64,000 bases of DNA from Acanthosepion lycidas. Its lineage: Eukaryota > Mollusca > Cephalopoda > Sepiida > Sepiidae. A model generated the notes under the pieces. The model was not told where the DNA came from and did no database searches. It saw only the letters and a list, made by a program, of their open reading frames with translations. Shown in pieces: positions 10,570-21,724 of the stretch. Position 1 is the first letter of the stretch. Each line of letters opens with the position of its first letter. The stretch spans positions 49,500,877 to 49,564,876 of the forward strand of contig OZ010600.1 of the NCBI GenBank assembly GCA_963932145.1. Direction: 5' to 3'. The position numbers and the translations under genes were made by a program.

Positions 10570-11210
10570 CATAGTGTTTGGGAGACAATTTGAGAAGACT
10601 GCAGAGGATTAGAAAAGAGATCAATGAGTTTAATGGTGATTACGAATGTGTTTGGAGTGATCACTAGTGATGGCGAAGTTATACCTCCATTCATCTTCCC
10701 ACAGGGCCTTAGATTCAACACGGAGGCATACATCAAGTTCCTTGAGAGGGTAGTGCGGCCCAGGGTCAAAAGGGTGGCTGCTAGAAGATTCTGTGTCTGG
10801 CAACAGGACTTTTCACTATGTCACACTACGAGGAGATGGCTTTTAGACAATTTCTGCGACCACATCACCGGTTATGTCCAGCTGATCATCTCACCAGTCT
10901 GTAAACCCCTTGATTATTATGTGAGTGCAGTTGAGCGGGAGATCAACAAAACTCCTTGTAACACCAAAGATTAAATGAAGTCAAGGATTATGGTACCATT
11001 CACCAACTTAAATAAAGAGAATGCCTAGAAGAGCTGCAGTCGTCTGGAGGCCGTGGTTGAAGCCAAAAGGCGACTTTATTGAATAAATTTACTCTTTAGT
11101 ATTTCAAGATATTTTGTGTAATTTTGGCAAATATGTCTGTTAAAATGAGATGTCAGTGTTATTTTCATTTTTGAGTAATTTAGACGACAATTTATAAATC
11201 GCACCCTGTA
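10570..11210 (+). pseudogene. Tc1/mariner (DD37D/maT-like) transposase, 3' half
   Basis: The 116-codon frame (10624-10974) carries FGVITSDGEVIPPFIFPQGL, then VWQQDFSLCHT (family VWQQDSAPCHT) and PLDYYVSAVEREINKTPCNT. Key blocks are damaged: the SPDCNPLDYYVWG region reads SPVCKPLDYYVSA. The 3' end reverses to TACAGGGTGCGATTTATAAA, the end shared with 33462 and 61205. The element is 5' truncated. Confidence 0.75.
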
Positions 11211-11298
11211 TATTACAATGTATGTCTCTATGTGTCCGCGTTTCCTCATGAAAACATTTTAGAAACCTTAGAGTGACTATTGTAAAACTTGTTCCTTT

Positions 11299-11302
<4 letters not shown>

Positions 11303-11352
<50 letters not shown>
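11303..11352. repeat. (TA)n microsatellite
   Basis: About 25 TA units immediately left of the second Helitron-like copy. The array resumes at 12030, so the element appears to sit inside one TA array. Confidence 0.9.
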
Positions 11353-11354
<2 letters not shown>

Positions 11355-12028
11355 TACTTATTATAAAACGAAGATTGTGTGTGTGTATGTGTGTGTGTGT
11401 GTGTGTGTACGTTTATATATTGGATCGGATTTCCCACATTTTTTAACCGATTTCAACAAAACTTCACAGGACTATGTAAAATTACCTTGCGGTGTTTCTG
11501 ACAGCGCCAAAAATTGGAAAAACACAATTGTTTTTGCATGAAATCAATTGGAAACACGATTAAGAGGCATCACGAGAATGAAAGGGGGACAACTCATATC
11601 GAGTTATACTTATAAATCCAAGGTTGTTTGTGTGTGTGTGTGTTCGTTTATATATGGGATCGGATTTCCTACATTTTTTTTCAACCGATTTCAACAAAAC
11701 TTCACTTTTTTTGGCAGATAGTGTTTCTTATTGTCTTGCACACTTTTTTCTTTATTTTTACATTCAGAATGTTTTAAAAATTCCATTTACAAGACAATTG
11801 TTTATAATAAAATTCTATTCAATCGATAGACTCATAACGATTGAAACAATGTTTTTGTTTGAGTTTGGGTTTGACCAATTCGTAAAAAAAAAAAAAAAAA
11901 AACTAATTAAGACATGCGTGTCCGTCAACCTTAAACAATAATCTTTGTCAATTTTATTTTTCAGTCTTTATGATAGTCGATCTATCTCTTACTGTTACAT
12001 CCCCGGGCAACGCCGGGCTCTCCTGCTA

Positions 12029-12029
<1 letters not shown>
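11352..12029 (+). mobile_element. Helitron-like non-autonomous element, copy 2
   Basis: Collinear with 1077-1839 along almost its whole length, with very few substitutions outside the TG tracts. Both (TG)n arrays are much shorter here (about 11376-11408 and 11625-11643). The 3' hairpin is perfect (CCCGGGCAACGCCGGG at 12002-12017) and the end is CTAG at 12026-12029, followed by T. The TC at the 5' end seen in copy 1 is not preserved. Confidence 0.75.

Positions 12030-12104
<75 letters not shown>
12030..12104. repeat. (TA)n microsatellite
   Basis: About 37 TA units directly following the Helitron-like 3' end. Confidence 0.9.
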
Positions 12105-12107
<3 letters not shown>

Positions 12108-12862
12108 AATACAAGATTGGTATAGATATAATAAAATTCCAGTAACCAAAAATACGTTTTTTTTTAAGTGCTCAATATAAAGTATAACAAATAATATTTA
12201 TTTAAAAATTATAACATAAATATGTTATAACATCACTACAAAATTAACTATTTTCTTTCAACTCTTCTGGTGTTTTGTCAAGTGATGATGTTGATGGTAA
12301 AATAAAAAAGTTTTAAAGAGTTCAAAACCAACCAGTACCCACACTAGAGGGAATAGTTTTACGTAAGATGTAATGTACAATAAAATTACAAGTATATTAT
12401 AATTCAACTAACGCGACAACTGACCCTAGATACAATTTATTCATGCTTTAAAATTAATATTAGATTATATAGGAAATCAGGATAACTAATTAATCTACAA
12501 TTTATTATGTAATTAAAAAAGAAAAGTTACGAATATTAAACTCTAAATATAACCATGCAACAAGTTTAGAAACTTTAAAATTATTCAAAGAAAAAAAACG
12601 GAGAAAATATGCCTAGATTTTCATGTATATGAAAGTACATCTATCAACATTAGACAAATACGGGTAGATAACAGCAAAATTCTCTACTGAACTTCATGCA
12701 AGGAAAGACTCAAAACTCTTCTTGCTCAGTAAAGGAAAGTGCTCAAAACCTAGTTACCTAGACAGAACTAAAAAGCGCTTCAAGCGTTAATTCCCCTATC
12801 AAAGGACACCCCGAATCGTTACTGGAATTTTACGCTCACACGATCTTCAGACGACTAGAAAG

Positions 12863-12865
<3 letters not shown>
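12105..12865. other. AT-rich stretch without a recognisable gene
   Basis: No ORF of interest, no tRNA-like head and no terminal repeat seen. Confidence 0.45.
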
Positions 12866-13079
<214 letters not shown>

Positions 13080-13082
13080 GAG

Positions 13083-13566
13083 TCATAAAAAAAGCGTGCT
13101 TTCTGCTAGGGATCGAACCTGAGTACCCCCACCCTTATGAATGACCCAATGTTTGATCCGGCGTATCCGAAATGTAAACAAATCAATTTCTAAAGAATTA
13201 ATGGTTTTATTTTTAACCCGACATTTTATGAGTTCCAACGTCCTTATTGTGAATATTCGTGTTTCAAATAGAAGCCCCGATTTTATTTTAAACATTGTGC
13301 GCATTACGTCTGTCGGAAAGCGCATTCGGGAAATTTTAACAAAGGAAGCGAGGTCCCCATCAGGGGCCGAACTTGCTACCCACTTTGTAGCAGAAACCTG
13401 TGTTTTTCCGGCTTCATATACCACTCGGTTGAAGAAATCAGCAAGGCTCTTTTTCCCCTTTTTAAGGAAAGCACCCTTCCTTGTTCTGGTTATTGTTCTC
13501 GAAAGCCCACATATGTCCAATCATAAAAAAATACTTATAAAAGAAAACTACATAAGTTGTAAATAA
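13083..13566. other. stretch open on both strands, with tRNA-like boxes
   Basis: Both strands hold ORFs of 141-145 codons with no recognisable domain. Read on the minus strand, 13120-13108 gives AGGTTCGATCCC, a good B box. A second, weaker one (AAGTTCGGCCCC) lies near 13360. SINE debris is more likely than a gene. Confidence 0.3.
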
Positions 13567-14257
13567 TTCACTAAAATAACTATTTACGAAATTTCATGTT
13601 TGAAAAGTCATGCTTCATTATCTATGAATAGCCACGAGGTGCTGTGCACAGTTTGGCTATTTTTAATTTAATGTTGAAATCTAATTAAAAGTAGTTATTG
13701 CATTAACATTTAATTTGCATAGAATACATGTTTGAATTATAACTGAACCGGTTCAACGTTTTCTCTCACACATCAATTTTACGTCATTAACAAATTAAAA
13801 AAATGATATTTTTTTTCTTTTAATATCTAAAAGAATATACGATCTATAAACAAAATTAGTTTACACTATTTACATTATTCGGACTATTGTCCTCATCTTT
13901 GTTGCCATATTTATCACAAAGTGGCTAACCACATATAGAGAGAAAAGAGAGATCACCGCATTCTGTGGGATAAGGTTGAAATCATAGACAAAGAATATCA
14001 TTGGAAAATTCGTAAATCAGCACATATGCTAGGCCACAAAAATCTCCTGAGCCGACCAAGCATAGAAATGAATACAATATGAGAACCAGCAATAAGGAGT
14101 GCCAGAGAAAAGCGATAATAACAACGAAAACTGCAAATTGAGCTCCAGTAAAAACATGAAATGATAACAGCAAAAATTGCAATATGAGCACTGGTAAAAC
14201 AAGTTGCTGAATACATTAGGTTTATAATAAGCAAACATTCATGCGCATATGTCCTCA
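13567..14257. other. AT-rich stretch with a short tandem repeat
   Basis: A unit of about 49 bp containing GCAAATTGAGCTCCAGTAAAA / GCAATATGAGCACTGGTAAA recurs at about 14065-14205, with 2-3 diverged copies. Nothing else was recognised. Confidence 0.45.
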
Positions 14258-14565
14258 AGGACACATGACACAGTGGATAAAGGCGTCAGTTAGATCCAGT
14301 GACAGGACCCAAACAGTGTGAGTTCGATACCTGGTTCAGGCGGTGGAGAACTTGGAGAAAACTGATGTTAGACATGACACGTGGAACTATTAGGTTGGTG
14401 CAAAAATAATGACGTAATAATGTCGTTTTTTGACGTATTTTTAACGTCAAAAAACGATATTATTACGTCATTATTTTTGCACCAACCTAATAGAACAGTC
14501 TAACCCATTGAACGAAATAAAGTTCGAGATTCCAGCCACATGAAGAAGTGGTTGTTATCATAAAT
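14258..14565 (+). mobile_element. tRNA-derived SINE, split by a MITE
   Basis: Head: CACAGTGGATAAAGGCGTCAG, then a B-box-like GTGAGTTCGATACCT near 14320. The body runs to the TA at 14389, resumes at 14491 after the MITE and ends near 14565 with AAGTTCGAGATTCCAGCC. A related copy without the insert is at 14765-15025. Confidence 0.55.
14390..14490. mobile_element. palindromic mariner-type MITE, long subfamily (101 bp)
   Basis: Starts TTAGGTTGGTGCAAAAATAA and ends with its complement, bounded by TA on both sides. The arms are complementary almost throughout, with a loop around GTATTTTTAAC. The end closely resembles the TTAGGTTGGTGCAAAAGTAA end of human MADE1/Hsmar2, which places it with the mariner-type elements. 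Confidence 0.9.
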
Positions 14566-14764
14566 GAATAGTCCGAATAATGTAAATAGTGTACATAATA
14601 CCTCATCTCGGAAATATAGTTTAGCCACAAAATCTGTTCTGGATTATATGTGATACACATATATGTGATACTGATTTTCAATAAGATATATGAACCTACA
14701 TATCTATTTATATGAGGTATTGTAACTATTTACACTAATTACATTGTTCTTCACGTCTTTGTTG

Positions 14765-15025
14765 TCGTATTCACATGTTATGGACTCGTGGTCCACTGGA
14801 TAAAAGCATTGGTTGAAGTTATCTAAAAGTACCTAGACCCAAAGTGTTGTGAGTTCAATTTCTAGCCACAGCAGATGTTACTAAAAGGAGATGAGTTACT
14901 AAAAGGAAATAATTGAAAATGAGATATCCAGAAAAAGAGTTGGAGCTAGAACAATCTATCCCAGTGGACTAAATAAAGGGTTCGGTTCGAAATTCCAACG
15001 TATATCAGAAGACCGGAGCGTAAAA
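14765..15025 (+). mobile_element. tRNA-derived SINE, uninterrupted copy
   Basis: Head: GGACTCGTGGTCCACTGGATA, then GTGAGTTCAATTTCTAGCC. A second tRNA-like block lies near 14951-15005. It matches 14258-14565 in order, and reads CTAGAACAATC where the other copy has CTA-[MITE]-TAGAACAGTC. Confidence 0.5.
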
Positions 15026-15101
15026 CGTCGTGAATATAACAAGAAGAGGACCACAGTCTGTACAATGTAAATATTTGATTTTTTTAGTAATAATTATGCG
15101 C

Positions 15102-15150
15102 GCGCACACACACACACACACACACACAAATATGTATAGAGAGAGAGAGT
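15102..15150. repeat. (CA)n and (GA)n microsatellite
   Basis: GC/CA dinucleotides are followed by TATGTATAGAGAGAGAGAG. Confidence 0.85.
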
Positions 15151-15269
15151 GCGTCAAAAGTAACAGATTTTTAATTTGTTAACATTTATTGAAGAAAAAT
15201 AAATCACAGTAGTTTAAGACGTTTTGGAATGGTTAAATCTCCGCGCTGTCTTGAATATAACGCCGTGGA

Positions 15270-15475
15270 GTAATTGAGTGGCCATCATAATTATCAGACC
15301 AAAAACCACTATTTTTTTTTTCTTATGGGATGTACTGAAAGATCTTGCTGACAGACCAAAAGCGAAAACAATTTCTGAATTTCTGATAAATTTTCTGAAA
15401 TTAATGTAGAAATATGGTTTGTAGAAGTGTTGCTGATAGGGTCAGTGTCGTATTGGATGTGAAAAAGAACATTTT
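15270..15475 (+). pseudogene. Tc1/IS630-like transposase remnant
   Basis: Reading through a frameshift in poly(T) near 15320 gives FLWDVLKDLADRPKAKTISE, which resembles the family block FLWGYLKDRVY..PRTISEL. A later block, GCEKEHFDDVK, resembles the C-terminal GGHFEH region. Several stops. The family is assigned only on this pattern. Confidence 0.4.
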
Positions 15476-15549
15476 GATGATGTTAAATAGTTTGTTAATC
15501 ATAACAAATAATGTTGCTTTGATGTGACAATATTTATCATTTTTCTTAA

Positions 15550-15922
15550 ACGACGGGGTGGTCCGAATGTCTCATCAACCCCTACCAAAAAGTAATGAGA
15601 ACAATAGAACAACAATACAGTAATACAAAGCACATGTACTAGATTCTGTTAATTCACTTTCATTGACGCTTTCACACATCGAGAAGGTCTGTATGAACAC
15701 CATCATTTTGGTGGCGCAAAATGATGCGGCGCCATGTCCTATGTGATATTTTGCGAAGCTGTGCTTTGTTGATTGTTGCAAAGGCTCTCCGAACGGCGTC
15801 CTTCAACTGATGGGTATTCTGGTATCGTTCATGTGAAACTTACTCCTTGATAATACCCCACAGAGCGTCGAAATAGAAAATTTAATTATGTAGAGATGAC
15901 ACGACTTTTAAACCACCCTGTG
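15550..15922. mobile_element. non-autonomous DNA transposon, about 370 bp
   Basis: The ends are inverted: GGGGTGGTCCGAATGTCTCAT at the left against CAGGGTGGTTTAAAAGTCGTG read from the right. The interior shares AGTAATACAAARCMCRTGTACT and CACACATCGAGAAGGTCT with the element at 21511-21719. Confidence 0.6.
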
Positions 15923-15984
15923 CTTTAATTTATTTATTTTTGTTCAATAAAAGCTAATAAATAAAAAAGGGCGTTACGTTTACC

Positions 15985-15987
15985 ACA

Positions 15988-16069
<82 letters not shown>

Positions 16070-16090
16070 CTGTGTGTCTGTGTGTGTTTG
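15985..16090. repeat. compound (CA)n-(TA)n-(TG)n microsatellite
   Basis: The CA and TG arms are complementary across a TA centre, so this is a large near-perfect palindrome of dinucleotides. Confidence 0.9.
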
Positions 16091-16184
16091 TTTTGAACAA
16101 TAAAACATATTAAAAAATTAAAATCTTCAGACACACTGGGTTGTATATTAATATTCTTTCGTTTTTATTATTTCAATTAGATTC

Positions 16185-16220
16185 CTCGACTAGTTTCGGC
16201 CAGCATGGCCTTCATCAGGA
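16185..16220 (-). ncRNA. hammerhead-like motif of Penelope-type repeats
   Basis: Read on the minus strand: CTGATGA, one A, a GGCC-ATGCT-GGCC hairpin, then GAAAC and a GTC at 16190-16188. The CUGANGA...GAAA core and stem II fit a hammerhead ribozyme such as those known from Penelope-like element terminal repeats. The unpaired A before stem II is not canonical, and stems I and III are not evident. Activity is not shown. Confidence 0.4.
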
Positions 16221-16467
16221 GAAAAAAAAATTCTGCTTGTTAATAGCAGTGAACTACCGAAATGAATGACTTGATGGAGAAAATGAATTTTATCTGCAGT
16301 TTTTATGTTTTTTTTATTATTTTTATTTTTATGATGAATTTTGGTCAGTCCGGATGTTGGTCAAACAATCTCTTTTAAGTCGTCTTAATATATAATGTCT
16401 ATATATTAATTTTATCTATCTAGCTATCTATCTATAATGTCTATATATTAATGTCTTAATATATTAA

Positions 16468-16471
<4 letters not shown>

Positions 16472-16520
<49 letters not shown>

Positions 16521-16725
16521 TGTAACCCGGATATAAGAGACCCGCATATAAGATAAACCCGGATATAAGATAGATTTTATCTGGTCCCAAATTAGAGCCT
16601 GTGTTAATGTAAACAAAATAGACCAAACCCGGATATAAGAGACTTCTTCTAGGTCCCGACAACTGTCTTATATCCGGGTTACACTATATATATATATATA
16701 TATATATGTATATACATATAGAAAG

Positions 16726-16801
<76 letters not shown>
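16472..16801. repeat. (TA)n and (GATA)n microsatellite hosting a MITE
   Basis: TA units at 16472-16517 and 16686-16707 flank a pogo-type MITE. About 19 GATA units follow at 16725-16801. Confidence 0.85.
16518..16686. mobile_element. pogo-type MITE copy A (about 169 bp)
   Basis: Left end CAGTGTAACCCGGATATAAG follows a TA. The right end is its complement (TTATATCCGGGTTACACT) followed by ATA. Internal sub-repeats of ACCCGGATATAAGAGA recur. The interior block CCAAATTAGAGCC is shared with copies B (29608) and C (56404) in inverse order. Confidence 0.8.
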
Positions 16802-16869
16802 CAAGCCCCGTACACTCCAATTGTGCAGGAATATTTTTTAAGGTTGCTAGCCCCATACACAAACGGTTT

Positions 16870-17030
16870 TCACTCTCCTAGACTGGTTACCAACCTTGAT
16901 TCTTAAGTAATGAGAGAAGAGGTGGCTTGATATGCTTCCTAAGAGTATTTGCACGAAAGTGAATGCAACGAACACGACTAGAATTCGAACTCAGCTCGCT
17001 GAAATATAGGAGTACGCCTACAAGAAGCAA
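16870..17030 (-). mobile_element. tRNA-derived SINE of the 51480 type
   Basis: Shares TCTCCTAGACTGGTTACCAA, CACGAAAGTGAATGCAAC, and ACTAGAATTCGAACTCAGCT (a B box read on the minus strand) with the copies at 23392 and 51480. The head is diverged. Confidence 0.6.
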
Positions 17031-17995
17031 CTTCCTTTTATTGTCTTCTGTGCGTCGAATTTACTGCAGCGACTTAGTAAAGTCAGTAACAGGTGATCAT
17101 AGTTACGACTTTGCAGTTTACTGTAGCACAAAGCTATGTCTGCAAGCGCATACACTTATTTCAGGCCTTCAACTTATCGTAAAACGAGTTGTGTTAAAGT
17201 GACATCATGCTACAAGCAATGAACAGGCGAATAAATAAACTCAGTTTTTTTTTTGTTTTGTTTTTTTCGGTGGGAAATTCCAACTCAGAATCCGTTTTAG
17301 GCCTCTGTTGTCGCCATTAATTGAAATGTGAAATCTATCGGCAGCGCTTGCTTTCTCTTGGCGCCATTATGCGCGAACGCCGACTCTCTCTAATTATTGA
17401 ACACAGCGAAATCCTGTACGCCTATCTGGAGTTGTAGTAAAAGGATAACGGCAGACGGTATCGCGTTGAAGCTCTGGCTTTTTCAGTGTGCGTTTCTTTG
17501 TTGAACGGTTGGTTGCGAAGGTAGGGCAACGAATTTAATAGGCACTAAATTAATAACATTTAGCAAGTAAATGAATGCTTAGGAAAATACAGGAAAATTA
17601 ATAGAACGTGACTGCGTGTTAACAAAGTTGATGACAAACTGTAACCTTAAACATTTTTCGTCATCAAGAATATGGTTTCAATATTAGTTTTATTAACATT
17701 GTTTGAAATGTTGCAGCGATTTTTCTGTAGACAGACATTTCTATTGCACATTTATTATTGGGCGTTGTCGAGTCCCGGGCGGAGTTCGAATGGTCGCTTA
17801 TTACGTAAGCCAAGTAAAAAAAAAAAAAAAATTACCGCTGAAGAACTAAAAGCCCGCTTCTGTCTGTTGATTGAAGGGTGAAATTTTAGTTTACTCACGC
17901 GACACATATAATCTACTTTAAATTAATATTATTAAATTATGCATTATATGTAATGTTCCAGATCTTTTATTCAACTAGTACAAATGATATTTTTA
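17031..17995. other. no gene recognised
   Basis: Mixed composition, with poly(T) near 17245-17270 and poly(A) near 17815-17835. A GC-richer part at 17280-17480 has no domain signal. Confidence 0.4.
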
Positions 17996-18043
17996 TATGT
18001 TACGTCTATTCAGGACATAGACGATCATGGCTTTCCACAATAG

Positions 18044-18045
<2 letters not shown>
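17996..18045 (-). mobile_element. RTE LINE tail fragment
   Basis: The plus strand reads TTCAGGACATAGACGATCATGG, the complement of the RTE end AGCCATGATCGCCTA... seen at 44590. Confidence 0.5.

Positions 18046-18046
<1 letters not shown>

Positions 18047-18130
<84 letters not shown>
18047..18130. repeat. (TTA)n microsatellite
   Basis: About 28 uninterrupted trinucleotide units abut the RTE tail fragment. Their position is that of an expanded LINE tail. Confidence 0.9.
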
Positions 18131-18131
<1 letters not shown>

Positions 18132-18543
18132 CTTCTTGTAAAACTGATTTGCCTATAAATCGTTTGCAAGTTTTATTTAAAGTCATAAAATATTTTTAGA
18201 CTGTATGAATTTTTGGGAGATAATACTGATTTACTGATACACGTTCTACTAATTAACCCATAGATGGGGGAAGGGGGGGGGGTAAATTCATAACTTTCTC
18301 AATGACATCAGTGCGTAATTGAATATAACAAACCTGAATGAAATTGGAACTCGACCATCCAAAACCGAGCCATTTTTCTTTTGCCCCACCCACAAATCCA
18401 AGCTTACAGCACCTGGTACTCCAAAGCATTCAGCCATTTAGGTACCGGCCAGTTTTGTCGTTGCTTAGCTTCGGTGATCGTACGGGAATCGATACTTCAA
18501 CGTAATATGGCCGTAAGGCTTCCGTGCGTTTTTTTGTTTTTTT
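18131..18543. other. no gene recognised
   Basis: Contains a G-run at 18263-18283. A 69-codon ORF at 18381-18590 has no domain signal. Confidence 0.4.
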
Positions 18544-18720
18544 TAATTCAGATTTGTGCTTCTCCTACACAAGCTGCCACCCAAGGTTAAAAAGCTCAGT
18601 CTACTCTGCTATTTAACCCAAAGCTGAGGGAGAAGACATAGATTCAGGGCTTTCTTAGGTTATTCAGTCAGTCAGTTACGTGCCATACGTGATACACACT
18701 TGGACGATCATGTCTCTTTT
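18544..18720 (-). mobile_element. SINE debris of two families
   Basis: CTTCTCCTACACAAGCTGCC matches the 51480-type body. Bases 18655-18720, read in reverse, match the block ATGATCGTCCAAGCGTGTAT of the SINE array at 42460 and 42690. Confidence 0.5.
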
Positions 18721-19795
18721 GATTCATGACTGAATAGGCATTTTTTTTTATCTGCCCGCAGTAGACTGCCTTTTCTTTCTGACGTAGACTGGTTGCCAGA
18801 AAAGGCTATAGAACCCAGTCTGTCAACGCAGGTCATTAGTGAATTCAAAAGACTGGGAAGGGATTTGAATCATTAATAATTTCTGTTTTTCTTTATTACT
18901 TTTTTTCTTCAAATAATAAACTTCAAGTGCATTTTATTCACTTATGTAATCATCATGATTAGCAACAAGTCATTTCTAATCCTGATGAGAAGCACCGTTT
19001 GAATTCAAATCCGCAATTTTTTCAGGCGAAAAAAATGTTGCCGAACTCTTGAATTTGGTTTTCATTAAAAAAAATTTTCCCCATCAAAGCGTTTTGCAAT
19101 GATCAAAAAGGGTAATAATGGGTTGGTGTAAGGTAAGGGGAATAATGGCGGGTGGAGTAGAACAGAGTAACTCAGATTTTTACCTTTTTTTTTTTACAGT
19201 AACGTTCTCCCTGTACAAGGGATGGGGGACACTCGAATAGAGGGTTACATTAAGTCAAGAGTCCCCAATCTTTTTTTGTGTCATCACCCACTTTCACATG
19301 GAAAATTTTTCCACCGCCTACCTGTTTTGTAAATACTCAAAAGCATAACAAAATTGTTTGTAAAAAGTGTGTTACTGGTTCATAAACTGACTGATTTTAT
19401 GATGTCAAAAAAAAAATACTAAAGGGAGATAACAAATAACAGATTTATGCTGAGGCTACGTCTGTTAGTACCGTATTAAAGAACAAACGAAAAGAACTAT
19501 TGGAGGCTATAGATATGATTTAGTTTTATGGTCAAGTTTAGTTTTATGGTTACCTTTAGCTTTCTAAGTGTTGAAAAAGATTAAACGATTTTTTTTCATG
19601 ATTGTAAAATTAAAAAGAATCTAAACCACGAGCAACTAATAAAAATCCAGCGAATATTTGTTTTGTTTTTGGTCTTCCCTTGTTCGATTTATATCCGGAA
19701 AATGTTATTTCGTCTGAGGAACTATTTGAATGTTAATGGCCATTCTCAAAACTATAGAAACTACCAAAATATTCGATGGTCGCAGGTATAAATAA

Positions 19796-19798
<3 letters not shown>
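18721..19798. other. no gene recognised
   Basis: Weakly hAT-like phrases occur near 19258-19325 (GAGTCCCCAATCTTTTTT, CACCCACTTTC), with similar phrases on the far side of the TA arrays (20330-20410). No exact ends could be set. Confidence 0.3.

Positions 19799-19863
<65 letters not shown>
19799..19863. repeat. (TA)n microsatellite
   Basis: About 32 TA units. Confidence 0.9.
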
Positions 19864-19867
<4 letters not shown>

Positions 19868-19955
19868 TATGCAAACTTAGGTAATCCGTATGTGTAGACA
19901 CGAGGAGGATGATATCCGGAGAGCTCAATGTAAAATTCAGAGCAGATATGTTTGA

Positions 19956-20190
<235 letters not shown>

Positions 20191-20192
<2 letters not shown>

Positions 20193-20551
20193 GAATGTAA
20201 CCTAGTTATTCCCTTTTAGCTTCCTTTTTTCTTTTTTTTTTTTTTCGTTTTTTATACAGATTTTTGCATATTACCTATTTTTCGAGTAGCATACGTTGGA
20301 ATGCTTTTTTAATATTCGAAATCCTATATCGCCCACCAAAATTTCCATTCGCCTACCATTTTCTGTTTAGTTGCTCATCGCCCACCCAACAGTTGAAAAC
20401 GCCCATCGGTTGGCGATCATAAAATAGGGTTCCATTTTTGATTCGATTAATTTTTTCAGGATTTTTCGAAATCTTCAAATTAGTGGAACTACAAAGCACA
20501 CAAGGATCGAAACAACAGATAGACTGAAAGTGACAAGGGCTAAGAATACAC
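20191..20551. other. no gene recognised; diverged repeats
   Basis: Short repeated phrases of the type CGCCYACC(A) occur at 20331, 20351, 20380 and 20400. Confidence 0.35.
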
Positions 20552-20764
20552 ATGATGAAAATAGTAGCATTCTCACTGATCGTTTACTGTGTTGTATTTA
20601 CAGCGCACAAGGACGTCCGTTGTTCTCCAACAAAATCGCCAGTCAACTTTCCTGCTCAAACAAAGGTCGTTTTTTTTCCAATTCATCATCCGAACGAGAT
20701 AACGGTCCACTTTCAAAATCCGCAGTTAAAATCCCGATTTTTACCGAAGCTTGAACTCGTATAA
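20552..20764 (+). CDS. 70-codon ORF with signal-peptide-like N terminus
   Basis: The protein starts MMKIVAFSLIVYCVVFTAH. That is a short basic n-region, a hydrophobic core of about 13 residues, and a polar region ending near Cys24, which resembles a secretory signal. The rest is proline-rich and basic, with only one later cysteine-free stretch and no recognisable family. It stops 50-60 bases before a 5'-truncated LINE fragment. No promoter or splice sites could be assigned. It could be the first exon of a small secreted protein or chance. Confidence 0.22.
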   Translation: MMKIVAFSLIVYCVVFTAHKDVRCSPTKSPVNFPAQTKVVFFPIHHPNEITVHFQNPQLKSRFLPKLELV

Positions 20765-20819
20765 CTGATGCCGTACGACATTTCCTTCTTATTTCTAATT
20801 CTCTTTATCGCAACACTTC

Positions 20820-21320
20820 TGGGGGTTCTTGATAAGATCCAGAGGCGGATATGCAATATGATTGGCCCTGATCTGGCATCTCGTCTACAGTCGCTCTCTC
20901 ACAGACGCGCCGTCGCCTCTCTCTGTCTGTTTTACAAATACTTTCATGGTAATTGCTCCGAGGTGCTGCATTCGCTGGTTCCCAGACTTCATGAATTCAA
21001 GCGCCCTACGAGGATGGCATCCAGCTCTCACTATTTTACTGTTGAAACTGTTAAAAGTAGCCGTCTCTTCTACTCCAATAGCTTCATACCTCGTACCACT
21101 CGCTTGTGGAACTCCCTTTCCTATTCCTGTTTCCCTGAGGGCTATAATCTCCAACTATTCAAATGTAATGTCAATCGACATCTCCAGTTGCCTTGATCTA
21201 TCCTCTACCCTTCTCTTCATCCGTTCTTCTATCATTCCTATCTGATCTTGCTCCAAATTTTCTGTAACCCCTTGCGTCCTAGTGGCTTGCCGCCTTGTTT
21301 GGGGTGAAAGAAAAAACAAA
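20820..21320 (+). pseudogene. CR1/Jockey-like LINE, 5'-truncated 3' end
   Basis: The frame 20768-21196 contains GVLDKIQRRICNMIGPDLAS, RLQSLSHRRAVASLCLFYKY, LHSLVPRLHEFKRPTRMASS and RLWNSLSYSCFPEGYNLQLF. It ends with a natural stop after NVNRHLQLP. A 3' untranslated part ends in A-rich sequence near 21310-21330. Of all copies of this family here, it keeps the longest intact C terminus. Homology starts abruptly at about 20820, typical of target-primed insertion. Confidence 0.8.
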
Positions 21321-21510
21321 AAAAAAAACAGATTGCCATTCTACGACCGTCAAATAATGAACAGAAATACGAAAATATACAACAATCACCTGGTTAAATG
21401 TAAATATACATCGCCTATCTTAAGCCTTGATAGAGTCGTTACCGTTTTTCTATTTTGTAATGAAGTGGGTGGTAGGTGCTGATTAAATGCTAACACGAGA
21501 GATTTGAATC

Positions 21511-21719
21511 TACATGAAGGTCCGAAAGTTTTGTCACCCCCTACAAAAAAAATTATTAGAACAAATAATACAGTAATACAAAACCCGTGTACTGGATTCA
21601 ATTTGCTAGCTTCCATTGGCGTTGTCACACATCGAGAAGGTCTCTATGAGCTCGTGTCAGCCATTTGAAATAGAAAATTATATTATTTAGGGCTGACAAG
21701 ACTTCCGGACCACTCTGTA
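21511..21719. mobile_element. non-autonomous DNA transposon, 209 bp
   Basis: The ends are inverted over about 30 bases: TACATGAAGGTCCGAAAGTT on the left against TACAGAGTGGTCCGGAAGTC read from the right. The TA is at the target boundary. The interior is shared with 15550-15922. Confidence 0.7.
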
Positions 21720-21724
21720 CCTGT

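Noticed and set aside
13083-13566. Overlapping 141- and 145-codon ORFs as a gene
   Set aside because: Open on both strands, no domain on either, and tRNA-like B boxes suggest SINE debris.
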